Part shown: positions 35,479 through 44,828 of the stretch, piece by piece
How positions within the stretch are numbered: the first letter of the stretch is position 1
Layout: each line of letters opens with the position of its first letter
DNA from: Roseiarcus sp963842835
GTDB lineage: Bacteria; Pseudomonadota; Alphaproteobacteria; Rhizobiales; Beijerinckiaceae
Length of the DNA: 64,000 nucleotides
Reading direction: 5' to 3'
Assembly (NCBI GenBank): GCA_963842835.1
Contig: CAWJIB010000009.1
Location: 248,001 to 312,000, forward strand
Translations under genes and position numbers: made by a program
Notes under the pieces: model-generated
Told to the model about the DNA's origin: nothing
The model's database searches: none
The model's input: only the letters and a program-made list of their open reading frames with translations

Positions 35479-36648
<1,170 letters not shown>

Positions 36649-36658
36649 CGGAACGCCT

Positions 36659-36862
36659 CCCTTCTCCCGATAGGGAGTTCGTAAGAACGCCCGTCTTTCG
36701 ACGGGCTATGCGGGAGAAGGGCCGGGGATGAGGGGTTGCGCCGCAAAGGGCGCTTCTTTCTCCCTTTCAGCGAGCAAGCCCTCAACCCATTCAGCGGCGC
36801 CTGGCGGCGCCGACCCCTCATCCGGCGCTTCGCGCCACCTTCTCCCGCAAGGGGAGAAGGGC
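36659..36862. repeat. Long palindromic intergenic element between serC and serA
   Basis: About 200 bases made of nested inverted repeats. CCCTTCTCCCG (36659-36669) pairs with CGGGAGAAGGG (36711-36721). GGGATGAGGGG near 36725-36735 is mirrored by ACCCCTCATCC near 36813-36823. A hairpin with 9-bp arms CCTTCTCCC / GGGAGAAGG closes the element at 36838-36860. Elements with these CCTTCTCCC and CCCTCATCC words are widespread in Rhizobiales intergenic DNA. The last hairpin is 21 bases before serA and could affect its expression. Confidence 0.8.
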
Positions 36863-36880
36863 GTTCACAGGAATCCCATC

Positions 36881-38461
36881 ATGGCTCCGCGCGTACTCAT
36901 CTCCGACAAACTTTCCCCCGCCGCCGTCGCTATCTTCAAGGAGCGCGGCGTCGAGGTCGACGTCAAGCCTGGCCTCGACAAGGACGAACTCGCCAAGATC
37001 ATCGGCGACTACGATGGCCTGGCGATCCGCTCGGCGACCAAGGTGACGGCCAAGCTGCTCGAACACGCCAAGAAGCTCAAAGTGATCGGGCGCGCCGGCA
37101 TCGGCGTCGACAATGTCGACATTCCCGCCGCCACCGCGCGCGGCGTCATCGTCATGAACACGCCGTTCGGCAACTCGATCACCACCGCCGAACACGCGAT
37201 CGCGCTGATGTTCGCGCTCGCGCGGCAGATTCCCGCCGCCGACGCCTCGACGCAAGCGGGCAAATGGGAAAAGAACCGCTTCATGGGCGTCGAGCTGACC
37301 GGCAAGACGCTGGGAATCATCGGCTGCGGCAACATCGGCGCGATCGTCGCTTCGCGCGGCATCGGCCTCAAGATGCACGTCGTGGCCTACGATCCTTTCC
37401 TCAGCGAAGAACGCGCGGCGGAACTGGGCGTCGAGAAGGTCGAACTCGAGGAGTTGCTGAAGCGCGCCGACGTCATCACCTTGCACACGCCGATGACGGC
37501 GCAGACCAAGAACATTCTTTCCGCCGAGAACATCGCCAAGACCAAGAAGGGCGTGCGCATCGTCAATTGCGCGCGCGGCGGCCTGGTCGACGAGGCGGCG
37601 TTGCGGGCGGCGCTCGACAGCGGCCATGTCGCCGGCGCGGCCTTCGACGTGTTCGTCGAGGAGCCGGCGACCCACAATCCGCTGTTCGGCCATCCCAATG
37701 TCGTGGCGACGCCGCATCTCGGCGCCTCGACCAACGAGGCGCAGGAGAACGTCGCGCTGCAGGTGGCCGAGCAGATGTCGGACTATCTCGTGCGCGGCGC
37801 GATCTCCAATGCGGTCAATTTCCCCTCGATCACCGCCGAGGAGGCGCCGCGCCTGAAGCCGTTCATCGCGCTGGCCGAAGGCCTCGGCTCGTTCGCGGGG
37901 CAGCTCACCGACGCGCCGATCTCCAAGGTGACGATCACCTATGAGGGCGTGGTCGCTGGGCTGAAGATCAAGGCGCTGACCTCGGCCGCGGTCGCCGGCC
38001 TGCTCCGGCCCTCGCTGGAGGACGTCAACTTCGTGTCTGCGCCCGCCGTCGCCGCCCATCGCGGCATCGTGATCGAGGAAGTGACCCGCGCCGCCGCCGG
38101 CGATTACGAAAGCTTCATCACGCTCTGCGTGACCACCGCCAAACAGGAGCGTTCGGTCGGCGGCACCGTGTTCCACGACGGCAAGCCGCGCATCCTGTCG
38201 ATCAAGGGCATCAAGGTCGACGCCGAATTCACGCCGTCGATGATCTATGTCACCAACGAGGACAAGCCGGGCTTCATCGGGCGTTTCGCCGGTCTGCTCG
38301 GCGAAGCCGGCGTCAATATCGCCACCTTCGCCCTCGGGCGCGACGAGAAAGGCGGCTCGGCGATCGCGCTGGTCTCGATCGACGGTCCGGCGCCCGAAGC
38401 CGTGCTCGCCAAGGTCAGCGAGATTCCCGGCGTGCGGCAGGCCAAAGCGCTGAAGTTCTGA
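36881..38461 (+). CDS. serA: D-3-phosphoglycerate dehydrogenase
   Basis: A 526-residue long-form SerA from ATG 36881, with AGGA upstream. The N-terminal part is a D-2-hydroxyacid dehydrogenase: NAD loop LGIIGCGNIGAIVASRG, catalytic Arg in NCARGGLVDE, and the His region in TPHLGASTNEAQ. An intervening domain (~325-450) and a C-terminal ACT domain (MIYVTNEDKPGFIGRFAGLLGEAGVNIATFALGR) follow, so serine feedback is likely. It oxidises 3-phosphoglycerate, feeding SerC. Confidence 0.95.
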   Translation: MAPRVLISDKLSPAAVAIFKERGVEVDVKPGLDKDELAKIIGDYDGLAIRSATKVTAKLLEHAKKLKVIGRAGIGVDNVDIPAATARGVIVMNTPFGNSITTAEHAIALMFALARQIPAADASTQAGKWEKNRFMGVELTGKTLGIIGCGNIGAIVASRGIGLKMHVVAYDPFLSEERAAELGVEKVELEELLKRADVITLHTPMTAQTKNILSAENIAKTKKGVRIVNCARGGLVDEAALRAALDSGHVAGAAFDVFVEEPATHNPLFGHPNVVATPHLGASTNEAQENVALQVAEQMSDYLVRGAISNAVNFPSITAEEAPRLKPFIALAEGLGSFAGQLTDAPISKVTITYEGVVAGLKIKALTSAAVAGLLRPSLEDVNFVSAPAVAAHRGIVIEEVTRAAAGDYESFITLCVTTAKQERSVGGTVFHDGKPRILSIKGIKVDAEFTPSMIYVTNEDKPGFIGRFAGLLGEAGVNIATFALGRDEKGGSAIALVSIDGPAPEAVLAKVSEIPGVRQAKALKF

Positions 38462-38674
38462 GCGCCGATCGCCGGACGCGCCGGCGCGAGCGAGGAAACG
38501 CGTAGCTTGGCCGCGTGTCTCCTCGCGCGCGTTGGCAGGCCGGCCTGATCGTGGGCGCGGCGTCGATGCGGGGGTCCGTCGAACTCCGACGGACTGGAAA
38601 ATAGAGGCGCGCCATCGCCGCCGAACTGCTATATCAGCGGCGCGGGCGCGCCGCAGAAGACTGGAGACCTCGCC

Positions 38675-38902
38675 ATGACCGAGCAAGATTCCGCCTTGCC
38701 CGCCGTGCCGCCGGGCCCCGCCGAGCCGACGCGCGTCGATCCGCGGCTGCTCGAAATCCTCGTCTGCCCGTTGACGCGGGCGACTTTGAGCTATGACGCG
38801 GAACGCCAGGAGCTGATCTCGCGCGCGGCCAAGCTCGCCTATCCCATCCGCGACGGCATTCCCATCATGTTGCCGGAAGAGGCGCGGCGGCTCGAGGAAT
38901 GA
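38675..38902 (+). CDS. Trm112/YcaR family protein
   Basis: A 75-residue protein with the Trm112 pattern RVDPRLLEILVCPLTRATLSYD then LAYPIRDGIPIMLPEEAR. Only one of the usual zinc-binding cysteines (ILVCP) is kept, common in bacterial members. Its role in bacteria is unclear; in eukaryotes Trm112 activates methyltransferases. It is convergent with tadA, 9 bases away. Confidence 0.88.
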   Translation: MTEQDSALPAVPPGPAEPTRVDPRLLEILVCPLTRATLSYDAERQELISRAAKLAYPIRDGIPIMLPEEARRLEE

Positions 38903-38911
38903 CGGCGCGCC

Positions 38912-39358
38912 TCAGCCGCGCTTGCCCGCGAAGAATTCCCTGAGCATCGCCGCCGCCTCGCTCTCGCGGATGCCGCCGTAGATCTCCGGCGCATGCAGGC
39001 AGGTCGGCTGGGAAAAGAAGCGCGGGCCATGTTCGACGGCGCCGCCTTTGGGATCGGGCGCTGCGTAATAGAGGCGCCGCAGGCGCGCGTGGCTGATCGC
39101 GCCCGCGCACATCGCGCAGGGCTCCAGCGTCACATAGAGATCGCACTTCGTTAGGCGCGCTTGGCCGAGGCGTTCGGCGGCCTGGCGAATGACCAGCATT
39201 TCCGCGTGGGCGGTCGGATCGGCGTCCTCGCGCGTGCGATTTCCCGCGCTCGCGATCACCTGGCCGCCGCAGGCGAGCGCGGCGCCGATCGGCACCTCGC
39301 CGCGGCGCTCGGCGGCGCGCGCCTCGGCGAAGGCGACGCTCATCGGGTCTTTCTGCAC
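38912..39358 (-). CDS. tadA: tRNA-specific adenosine deaminase TadA
   Basis: A 148-residue zinc deaminase making inosine at the wobble base of tRNA-Arg(ACG). His51 and catalytic Glu53 lie in TAHAEM; Cys81 and Cys84 in PCAMC complete the zinc site. GTG 39358 is preferred because AGGAG stands 8 bases before it; ATG 39343 is the alternative (MSVAFAEARAAERRGEVPIGA). It is divergent from rluB. It is unrelated to the pilus gene sometimes called tadA. Confidence 0.92.
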   Translation of the reverse strand: MQKDPMSVAFAEARAAERRGEVPIGAALACGGQVIASAGNRTREDADPTAHAEMLVIRQAAERLGQARLTKCDLYVTLEPCAMCAGAISHARLRRLYYAAPDPKGGAVEHGPRFFSQPTCLHAPEIYGGIRESEAAAMLREFFAGKRG

Positions 39359-39436
39359 GTAAGCGGCTCCTCGCGCCTCGCGACAGGGGCGCGGCAAGCT
39401 GCTAGGACACCGCGAGAAGCAAAGCAAGAAGAGGCC

Positions 39437-41014
39437 ATGAACGAAAAACCCCCCGCCGCCGCGCCGCCGAATCCAACGCGCGAAGGCCAGCGCATCGCCA
39501 AGGTCATGGCGCGAGCCGGCCTGTGCTCGCGCCGCGACGCCGAAAGCTGGATTCTCGCAGGGCGCGTCAGCGTCAACGGCAAGATCCTGGAAAGCCCCGC
39601 CTTCAACGTCACCGCCGCCGACGATATCCGCGTCGACGGCCAACGCCTCAAGGAGCCCGAGCGCACGCGGCTCTTCCTCTTTCACAAGCCGCGCGGGCTG
39701 GTGACGACCGCGCGCGATCCCGAGGGCCGGCCGACGATCTTCGACGCCCTGCCCGAGGATCTGCCGCGCGTCGTCGCGGTCGGCCGCCTCGACATCAACA
39801 CCGAGGGGCTGCTGCTGCTCACCAACGACGGCGGCCTGGCGCGCGTGCTCGAGCTGCCCGCCACCGGCTGGCTGCGCCGCTATCGCGTGCGCGCGCATGG
39901 CGCGATCGACCAGGCGCGGCTCGACGCGCTGCGCGAGGGCGTGACGATCGAGGGAATTCACTACGCCGGCATCGAGGCCCGGCTCGAGCGCGAGCAGGGC
40001 TCCAACGTCTGGATCACGATGGGCCTGCGCGAGGGCAAGAATCGCGAGATCAAGCGCGTGCTCGAGCATCTCGGCCTTTCCGTCAACAGGCTGATCCGCG
40101 TCTCCTTCGGCCCGTTCGAGCTCGGCGATCTCGCCGAGGGCGAGGTCGCGGAGGTGCGCACGCGGGTCTTGCGCGACCAGCTCGGCGCCAAGCTCGCGAG
40201 GGAAGCGGGCGTCAATTTCGACTTAGGCGTCATCGATCACGGCGCGCCGCCGCCTCCGCCGCCGCCCGTGCCCAAGCGCGGCGAACGCCGCTCAGCGGGC
40301 GGGCGCGAACGTCCCGATCGCGGCGGCCTCGAGCCGCGCGGCGCGACCCAGCCAAGGGAGCCCGAGCCCTCGCAAGGGCCGCGCAAACGCAAACACGTTT
40401 CCGCGCTGCGCGCCGAGATCGCGGCCGACACGCGCGGTCCGCGCAAACGCATCGAACGCAGCGCGACGAGCGACCGCAAAGGCCGCGAGATCAAGGTCGA
40501 GCGGATCGTGGCGACGCCCGAGGAATTGCGCCGGCGCGCGGCCGAGACCGCGCGGCGCGAGCGCGCGCGCCAAAGGGGCGCGCCGCGAAGCGAGGCGGAG
40601 ACCCGCGACCGGCGCGCCGGCAAGCCGTTCGAGAAGCGCGCGTCGCCGAGCGAAGGCCGCCCGCCGTCGCGAGAGGGCGGCAAGCCGTTCGGCAAGCGCC
40701 CGCCCTCGGGCGAGGGCCGTGCCCCGCCGCGCGGCGAAGGCAGGCCATTCGAAAAACGCGCGTCCTCCGGCGAAGGCCGCCCGCCGTCGCGAGAAGGGCG
40801 CAAACCGTTCGGCAAGCGCCCGCCGTCGGGCGAGGTTCGCTCCCCGCCGCGCAGCGAAGGCAGGCCATTCGAAAAGCGAGCGTCGTCGAGCGAAGGCCGG
40901 CCGCCGTCGCGCGAGGGCGGCAAGCCGTTCGGCAAGCGCCCGTCCTCGGGCGAGGGCCGCCCGCCGCCGCGTGGGCCCAAGCCCGGCGGCAAGCGGCCGC
41001 CCCGGCGCCCTTGA
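39437..41014 (+). CDS. rluB: RluB-type 23S rRNA pseudouridine synthase with repeat tail
   Basis: A 525-residue RsuA/RluB-family enzyme. The S4 RNA-binding domain (~18-72: RIAKVMARAGLCSRRDAESWILAGRV) precedes the synthase domain with catalytic Asp119 in GRLDINTEGLLLLTNDG and the end motif GKNREIKRVLEHLGLSVNRLIRV. Beyond ~265 the protein carries a very basic, disordered extension of ~260 residues, including a 3 x 40-residue tandem repeat. E. coli RluB has a shorter basic tail. The start has GAGG upstream; rsmD follows by 3 bases. Confidence 0.9.
   Translation: MNEKPPAAAPPNPTREGQRIAKVMARAGLCSRRDAESWILAGRVSVNGKILESPAFNVTAADDIRVDGQRLKEPERTRLFLFHKPRGLVTTARDPEGRPTIFDALPEDLPRVVAVGRLDINTEGLLLLTNDGGLARVLELPATGWLRRYRVRAHGAIDQARLDALREGVTIEGIHYAGIEARLEREQGSNVWITMGLREGKNREIKRVLEHLGLSVNRLIRVSFGPFELGDLAEGEVAEVRTRVLRDQLGAKLAREAGVNFDLGVIDHGAPPPPPPPVPKRGERRSAGGRERPDRGGLEPRGATQPREPEPSQGPRKRKHVSALRAEIAADTRGPRKRIERSATSDRKGREIKVERIVATPEELRRRAAETARRERARQRGAPRSEAETRDRRAGKPFEKRASPSEGRPPSREGGKPFGKRPPSGEGRAPPRGEGRPFEKRASSGEGRPPSREGRKPFGKRPPSGEVRSPPRSEGRPFEKRASSSEGRPPSREGGKPFGKRPSSGEGRPPPRGPKPGGKRPPRRP
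40619..40978 (+). repeat. 3 x 120-bp in-frame tandem repeat in rluB
   Basis: Units 40619-40738, 40739-40858 and 40859-40978 each encode 40 residues, starting G[KR]PFEKRAS and continuing GRPPSREG[GR]KPFGKRP. Each unit itself is two related 20-residue halves. Units differ by a few substitutions only, so copy number may vary between strains by slippage. Confidence 0.9.
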
Positions 41015-41017
41015 GCG

Positions 41018-41581
41018 ATGCGCGTCGTCGGCGGCAGACTGAGGGGGCGCGCGATTCATGCGCCGGCTTCGCGGGCGATCCGGCCGACGTCCGAGCGCCT
41101 GCGCGAATCGATCTTCGACATCCTCGCGCATCGCCACGCAGGCGCCGTGGAGGGCGCGCGCGTCGTCGATCTCTTTGCCGGCTCCGGCGCGCTGGGGATC
41201 GAAGCGCTGTCGCGCGGCGCCGAATTCGCGCTCTTCGTCGACAACGTCGCCGAGGCGCGCGCGCTGCTGCGCGCCAATGTCGAAGCCCTCGCGCTCGGCG
41301 GCGTGACGCGCATCTGGCGCGCCGACGCGACCCGGCTCGGCAAGGCGCCCGCCGGGCCGCCGTTCACCCTCGCCTTCCTCGATCCGCCCTACGACAAAGG
41401 CCTCGCCGGGCCGGCGCTCGCCGCGCTTTGCGAGGGCGGCTGGCTCGCGTCAGGCGCGCTCATCGTCGTCGAGGAGGCGGCGAAGGCCGAGATCGTCGCG
41501 CCGCCGGCGCTTGAGCTCGTCGACGAGCGGACCTACGGCGACACGCGGATCGCGTTCTTCGTCGCGGCGGGGCGCCTGTAG
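41018..41581 (+). CDS. rsmD: 16S rRNA (guanine-966-N2)-methyltransferase RsmD
   Basis: A 187-residue SAM methyltransferase. MRVVGGRLRGR is the typical start, DLFAGSGALGIEALSRGA (51-68) the SAM loop and DPPY (122-125) the catalytic motif for amino methylation of guanine. It methylates G966 in the P-site region of 16S rRNA. It is translationally close to rluB, so two rRNA modification genes form an operon. Confidence 0.93.
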   Translation: MRVVGGRLRGRAIHAPASRAIRPTSERLRESIFDILAHRHAGAVEGARVVDLFAGSGALGIEALSRGAEFALFVDNVAEARALLRANVEALALGGVTRIWRADATRLGKAPAGPPFTLAFLDPPYDKGLAGPALAALCEGGWLASGALIVVEEAAKAEIVAPPALELVDERTYGDTRIAFFVAAGRL

Positions 41582-41797
41582 AGGGCGAGCGCTCGCGCAA
41601 GGAGTTCGCCGCCGACGAAGGCCCTCTCGCGCTCGCCTTTTTCGCGCCTCCCGCTCAGGCTTTCGCGTTGGCCTCGCCTTAAGCACGCGCCGCCGAGCGA
41701 CTGGCGGCGCGCGCGAATGCGTCCTATATGTCGAACTTATGTCAAAGCGGGCGTTTCCCCTGGACGTCCGTCGCCTTCTCCAGCCGGTCGAGTATCG

Positions 41798-43141
41798 ATG
41801 ACGTCCCTTCTTTCCGAACCTCATCTCGACGCCGCCGCCGCCCCGGCCTCCGCGCGCCCGGCGGCCGGCTCGGGCGTCGTCGATTTTCGCCTCGACAACG
41901 GCCTTTCCGTCGTCGTCATTCCCGATCATCGCGCGCCGGTCGTCACGCATATGGTGTGGTATCGCAACGGCTCGGCCGACGACCCGCTGGGCAAGTCGGG
42001 AATCGCGCATTTCCTCGAACATCTCATGTTCAAGGGCACGAAGGCCCATCCGCAGGGCGAATTCTCCCTGCGCATCGCCGAAATCGGCGGCCAGGAGAAC
42101 GCCTTCACCAGCAACGACTACACCGCCTATTTCCAGCGCGTCGCCAAGGAGCACCTGAGCGCGATGATGGAATTCGAGGCCGACCGCATGACCGGGCTGG
42201 TGCTCACCGACGAAATCGTCGCCCCCGAGCGCGACGTGGTGCTGGAAGAGCGGCGCATGCATTGCGACGCCGATCCCGGCGCGCAGCTCAACGAAGCGGT
42301 GCAGGCCGCGCTCTTCACCCATCACCCCTACGGCACGCCGATCATCGGCTGGGGCCACGAGATCGAGGGCCTCAATCGCGAGGACGCGCTCGCCTATTAC
42401 GCGCGCTTCTATACGCCGGAGAACGCGATCCTGATCGTCGCCGGCGACACCGACGCCGAGGAAGTGCGTCGCCTCGCCGAGCAGCATTACGGCAAGATCC
42501 GCCCGCGGGGCGCCGCGCCCGAGCGCCATCGCCCGCGCGAGCCTGAGCCCGTCGCGCGCCGGCTCGTCGTCGTCAACGACGAAAAGGTCGAACAGCCGAG
42601 CTGGCAGCGCTGCTACCTCGCGCCCTCGCACTGCACCGCCGCGCCCGGCGAATCGGAGGCGCTCGAAGTGCTCGCCCATCTCCTGGGCGGCGGCCAGACC
42701 AGCCTGCTCTACCGCAAGCTGGTGCTCGAGGAGAAACACGCGGTGGCGGCGGGCGCCTATTACATGGGCTCGGCTTTGGATGAGACTCGGTTTTACTTCT
42801 ACGCTATGCCCGTTCCCAGCGTCTCCCTGCCCGACCTCGACGCCGCGGTCGATCGCGTTTTCGCTTCGTTTCTCGCCGACGGCGTCGAGACGAAAGCGCT
42901 GGAGCGCGCCAAGACCCGCCTCGTCGCCGACGCGATCTATGCGCAGGACAGCCAGGCGGCGCTCGCGCGCTGGTATGGGTCCTCGCTCGCCACCGGGCAG
43001 ACGATCCGCGACGTCCAGGAATGGCCGGCGCGCATCGAGGCGGTGAGCGCCGAAAGCGTGCTGGCCGCGGCGCGCAAGTGGCTCGCGCGCCGCCGCGCGG
43101 TCACCGGCTTTCTCTTGCCGGCGGAAGATCAGGCGGCCTGA
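41798..43141 (+). CDS. M16 zinc metallopeptidase, catalytic subunit
   Basis: A 447-residue pitrilysin-family protease from ATG 41798. The inverted zinc motif HFLEH has His71, Glu74 and His75, and the distal glutamate lies in the conserved helix region ending RDVVLEERR. The second half-domain contains the Arg/Tyr region near SLLYRKLV. No signal peptide is evident, so it may be cytoplasmic or periplasmic by another route. It pairs with the next gene, which lacks the zinc motif, as in processing-peptidase-like heterodimers. Confidence 0.9.
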   Translation: MTSLLSEPHLDAAAAPASARPAAGSGVVDFRLDNGLSVVVIPDHRAPVVTHMVWYRNGSADDPLGKSGIAHFLEHLMFKGTKAHPQGEFSLRIAEIGGQENAFTSNDYTAYFQRVAKEHLSAMMEFEADRMTGLVLTDEIVAPERDVVLEERRMHCDADPGAQLNEAVQAALFTHHPYGTPIIGWGHEIEGLNREDALAYYARFYTPENAILIVAGDTDAEEVRRLAEQHYGKIRPRGAAPERHRPREPEPVARRLVVVNDEKVEQPSWQRCYLAPSHCTAAPGESEALEVLAHLLGGGQTSLLYRKLVLEEKHAVAAGAYYMGSALDETRFYFYAMPVPSVSLPDLDAAVDRVFASFLADGVETKALERAKTRLVADAIYAQDSQAALARWYGSSLATGQTIRDVQEWPARIEAVSAESVLAAARKWLARRRAVTGFLLPAEDQAA

Positions 43142-43213
43142 AGGTCAGGCCACGGCCGAATATTGTGACGAAGCGCTCATCGTCAAAGGGAGCGCGAGGT
43201 CAAGGAAACGCTC

Positions 43214-44494
43214 ATGAACGTACCCCTCGTCAATCCGCACGCGCAGAGCACGGTCAATGTGCGGGAACTCGTCTCGCCGCGCGGCGTTCGCTTCTGGCTG
43301 GTCGAGGACTATGCGGTTCCCCTGGTGTCGCTCGAGTTCGCCTTTCGCGGCGGCGCGGCGCAGGATCCGGCGGGCAAAGCGGGCGCCGCGACCTTGCTGG
43401 CCGGCCTGTTGGACGAAGGCGCGGGCGATCTCGACGACCAGGCCTTCCAGCAGGCGCTCGACGAGAAGGCGATCGAAATCTCGTTCCATTGCGAGCGCGA
43501 CCATATCGGCGGACGGATGCGCACCCTCGTGCGCCATCTCGACCGCGCCGGCGAATTGCTGCGCCTTTGCGTCAACGCGCCGCGCCTCGACGAGGCGCCG
43601 TTCGAGCGCGTGCGCGAGCAGATGAACGCGCAGCTGCGGCACGAGGCGAACGATCCGGCGGCGATGGCGAGCCGCGCTTGGCGCGCGCGCGTCTTTCCCG
43701 GCCACGCCTATGGCCTGCCCGCGAACGGCACGCACGAGAGCCTCGCCGCGATCGAGCGCGACGAACTCAAGGGCCTCGCCCGCCGGCTCGTCACGCGCGG
43801 CGCCCTGCACATCGGCCTCGTCGGCGCGATCGATGCGGAGCGCGCGGCGCGGCTCGTCGACGAGGTCTTCGCCGATCTGCCGGCGAGCGGCGATCTCAGC
43901 GTCGTCGCCGCGGCGCCGTTCGAAGGGTTGGGCGGGAGCGAGATCATCGATCTCGACGTGCCGCAGTCGACGATTCGTTTCGGCCGGCCCGCGGTGGCGC
44001 GCGAAGACCCCGATTACATCGCGAGCATCGTGCTCGCGCACGTGCTCGGCGGCTCCGGTCTCACTTCGCGGCTGTTCCGCGAGGTGAGGGAAAAGCGCGG
44101 CCTCGCCTATTCGGTTTCGGCCTCGGTCTCGACGTTCGATCACGCGAGCTATCTCTATGGCGGCACCACCACCAAGAACGAGCGCGCCAACGAATCGCTC
44201 GACGTCATCGGCGCCGAAATCCTCGACATGGCGCACGGCGGCCTCACCGAGGACGAACTGGAGAAGGGCAAGAAATACCTCATCGGCTCCTATCCCCTTC
44301 GTTTCGACTCCTCGGCCAAGATTGCCGGCCAGCTCGTCCACATCCAGCTCGAAGGCCACGGCCCGAGCTGGCTCGTCGAGCGCAACGTTCAGGTCGCGGC
44401 GGTGACGATGGCCGACGCGCGGCGCACCGCCGAGCGCGTCTTCGGCGACGGCGCGCTCAGCGTCGTGCTGGTGGGCCGGCCGGCGAGGGCGTAG
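43214..44494 (+). CDS. M16 family non-catalytic partner subunit
   Basis: A 426-residue protein with the M16 fold, but where HxxEH should occur the chain reads AATLLAGLLDEGAG, so no zinc site is formed. It keeps the substrate-handling region with LTSRLFREVREKRGLAYSVSA, which in active/inactive pairs supplies Arg and Tyr to the partner. It follows the catalytic gene by 72 bases. Together they probably form a heterodimeric oligopeptidase. Confidence 0.88.
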   Translation: MNVPLVNPHAQSTVNVRELVSPRGVRFWLVEDYAVPLVSLEFAFRGGAAQDPAGKAGAATLLAGLLDEGAGDLDDQAFQQALDEKAIEISFHCERDHIGGRMRTLVRHLDRAGELLRLCVNAPRLDEAPFERVREQMNAQLRHEANDPAAMASRAWRARVFPGHAYGLPANGTHESLAAIERDELKGLARRLVTRGALHIGLVGAIDAERAARLVDEVFADLPASGDLSVVAAAPFEGLGGSEIIDLDVPQSTIRFGRPAVAREDPDYIASIVLAHVLGGSGLTSRLFREVREKRGLAYSVSASVSTFDHASYLYGGTTTKNERANESLDVIGAEILDMAHGGLTEDELEKGKKYLIGSYPLRFDSSAKIAGQLVHIQLEGHGPSWLVERNVQVAAVTMADARRTAERVFGDGALSVVLVGRPARA

Positions 44495-44828
44495 GGCGTG
44501 TCGGGCGGGGAGAGGGGCGCCGAATTTTGCGCCGGCTTCGTTATTGAGCCCTTGTTCGCATGGAGGCTATTATTTTCACCCTAGAGAGCTTGTCATGATG
44601 GCCCGCCGGGCCACCACCGCAGGCGGCGCGCTCCGCGCGTCATTGACAAGCTCTCTAGGGTGAAACACGCTCCGCCGCGAAACAATGGATCACCCCCGAC
44701 CGTTTCGACGATAGGCCGTCACGCCCTGGCGTTTTGCCGCATGAGCCCTCATCTGTCATGCTCGCGATGACGTCTTCGCCCACAAGACGAAGCGAAGCGC
44801 CCGACCTGCCGAGCCAACGAAACCCGCC
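44495..44828. other. Intergenic region before mutL
   Basis: About 330 bases dominated by a 92-bp perfect-armed inverted repeat (44574-44665). The remaining ~160 bases before mutL show no gene that I can support and no clear promoter. Confidence 0.5.
44574..44665. repeat. 92-bp element with perfect 22-bp inverted repeats
   Basis: The left arm 44574-44595 (begins TTTCACCCTAGAGAGC) is the exact reverse complement of the right arm 44644-44665 (ends TCTCTAGGGTGAAA). The 48-base spacer contains an inner palindrome GGCCCGCCGGGCC. It is too long and lacks a T run for a simple terminator; it resembles a non-autonomous mobile palindrome (MITE/REP type). No target duplication is obvious. Confidence 0.85.

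Noticed and set aside
36818..38686. A 622-codon frame antisense to serA
   Set aside because: Same composition artefact; low-complexity Arg/Asp/His-rich product and no ribosome site.
38912..39358. tadA as part of the Tad pilus
   Set aside because: HAEM and PCAMC motifs show the tRNA adenosine deaminase, not the pilus ATPase of the same name.
40619..40978. Regular repeats that could suggest a CRISPR array
   Set aside because: The units are contiguous, 120 bases, in frame and coding inside rluB, with no spacers.
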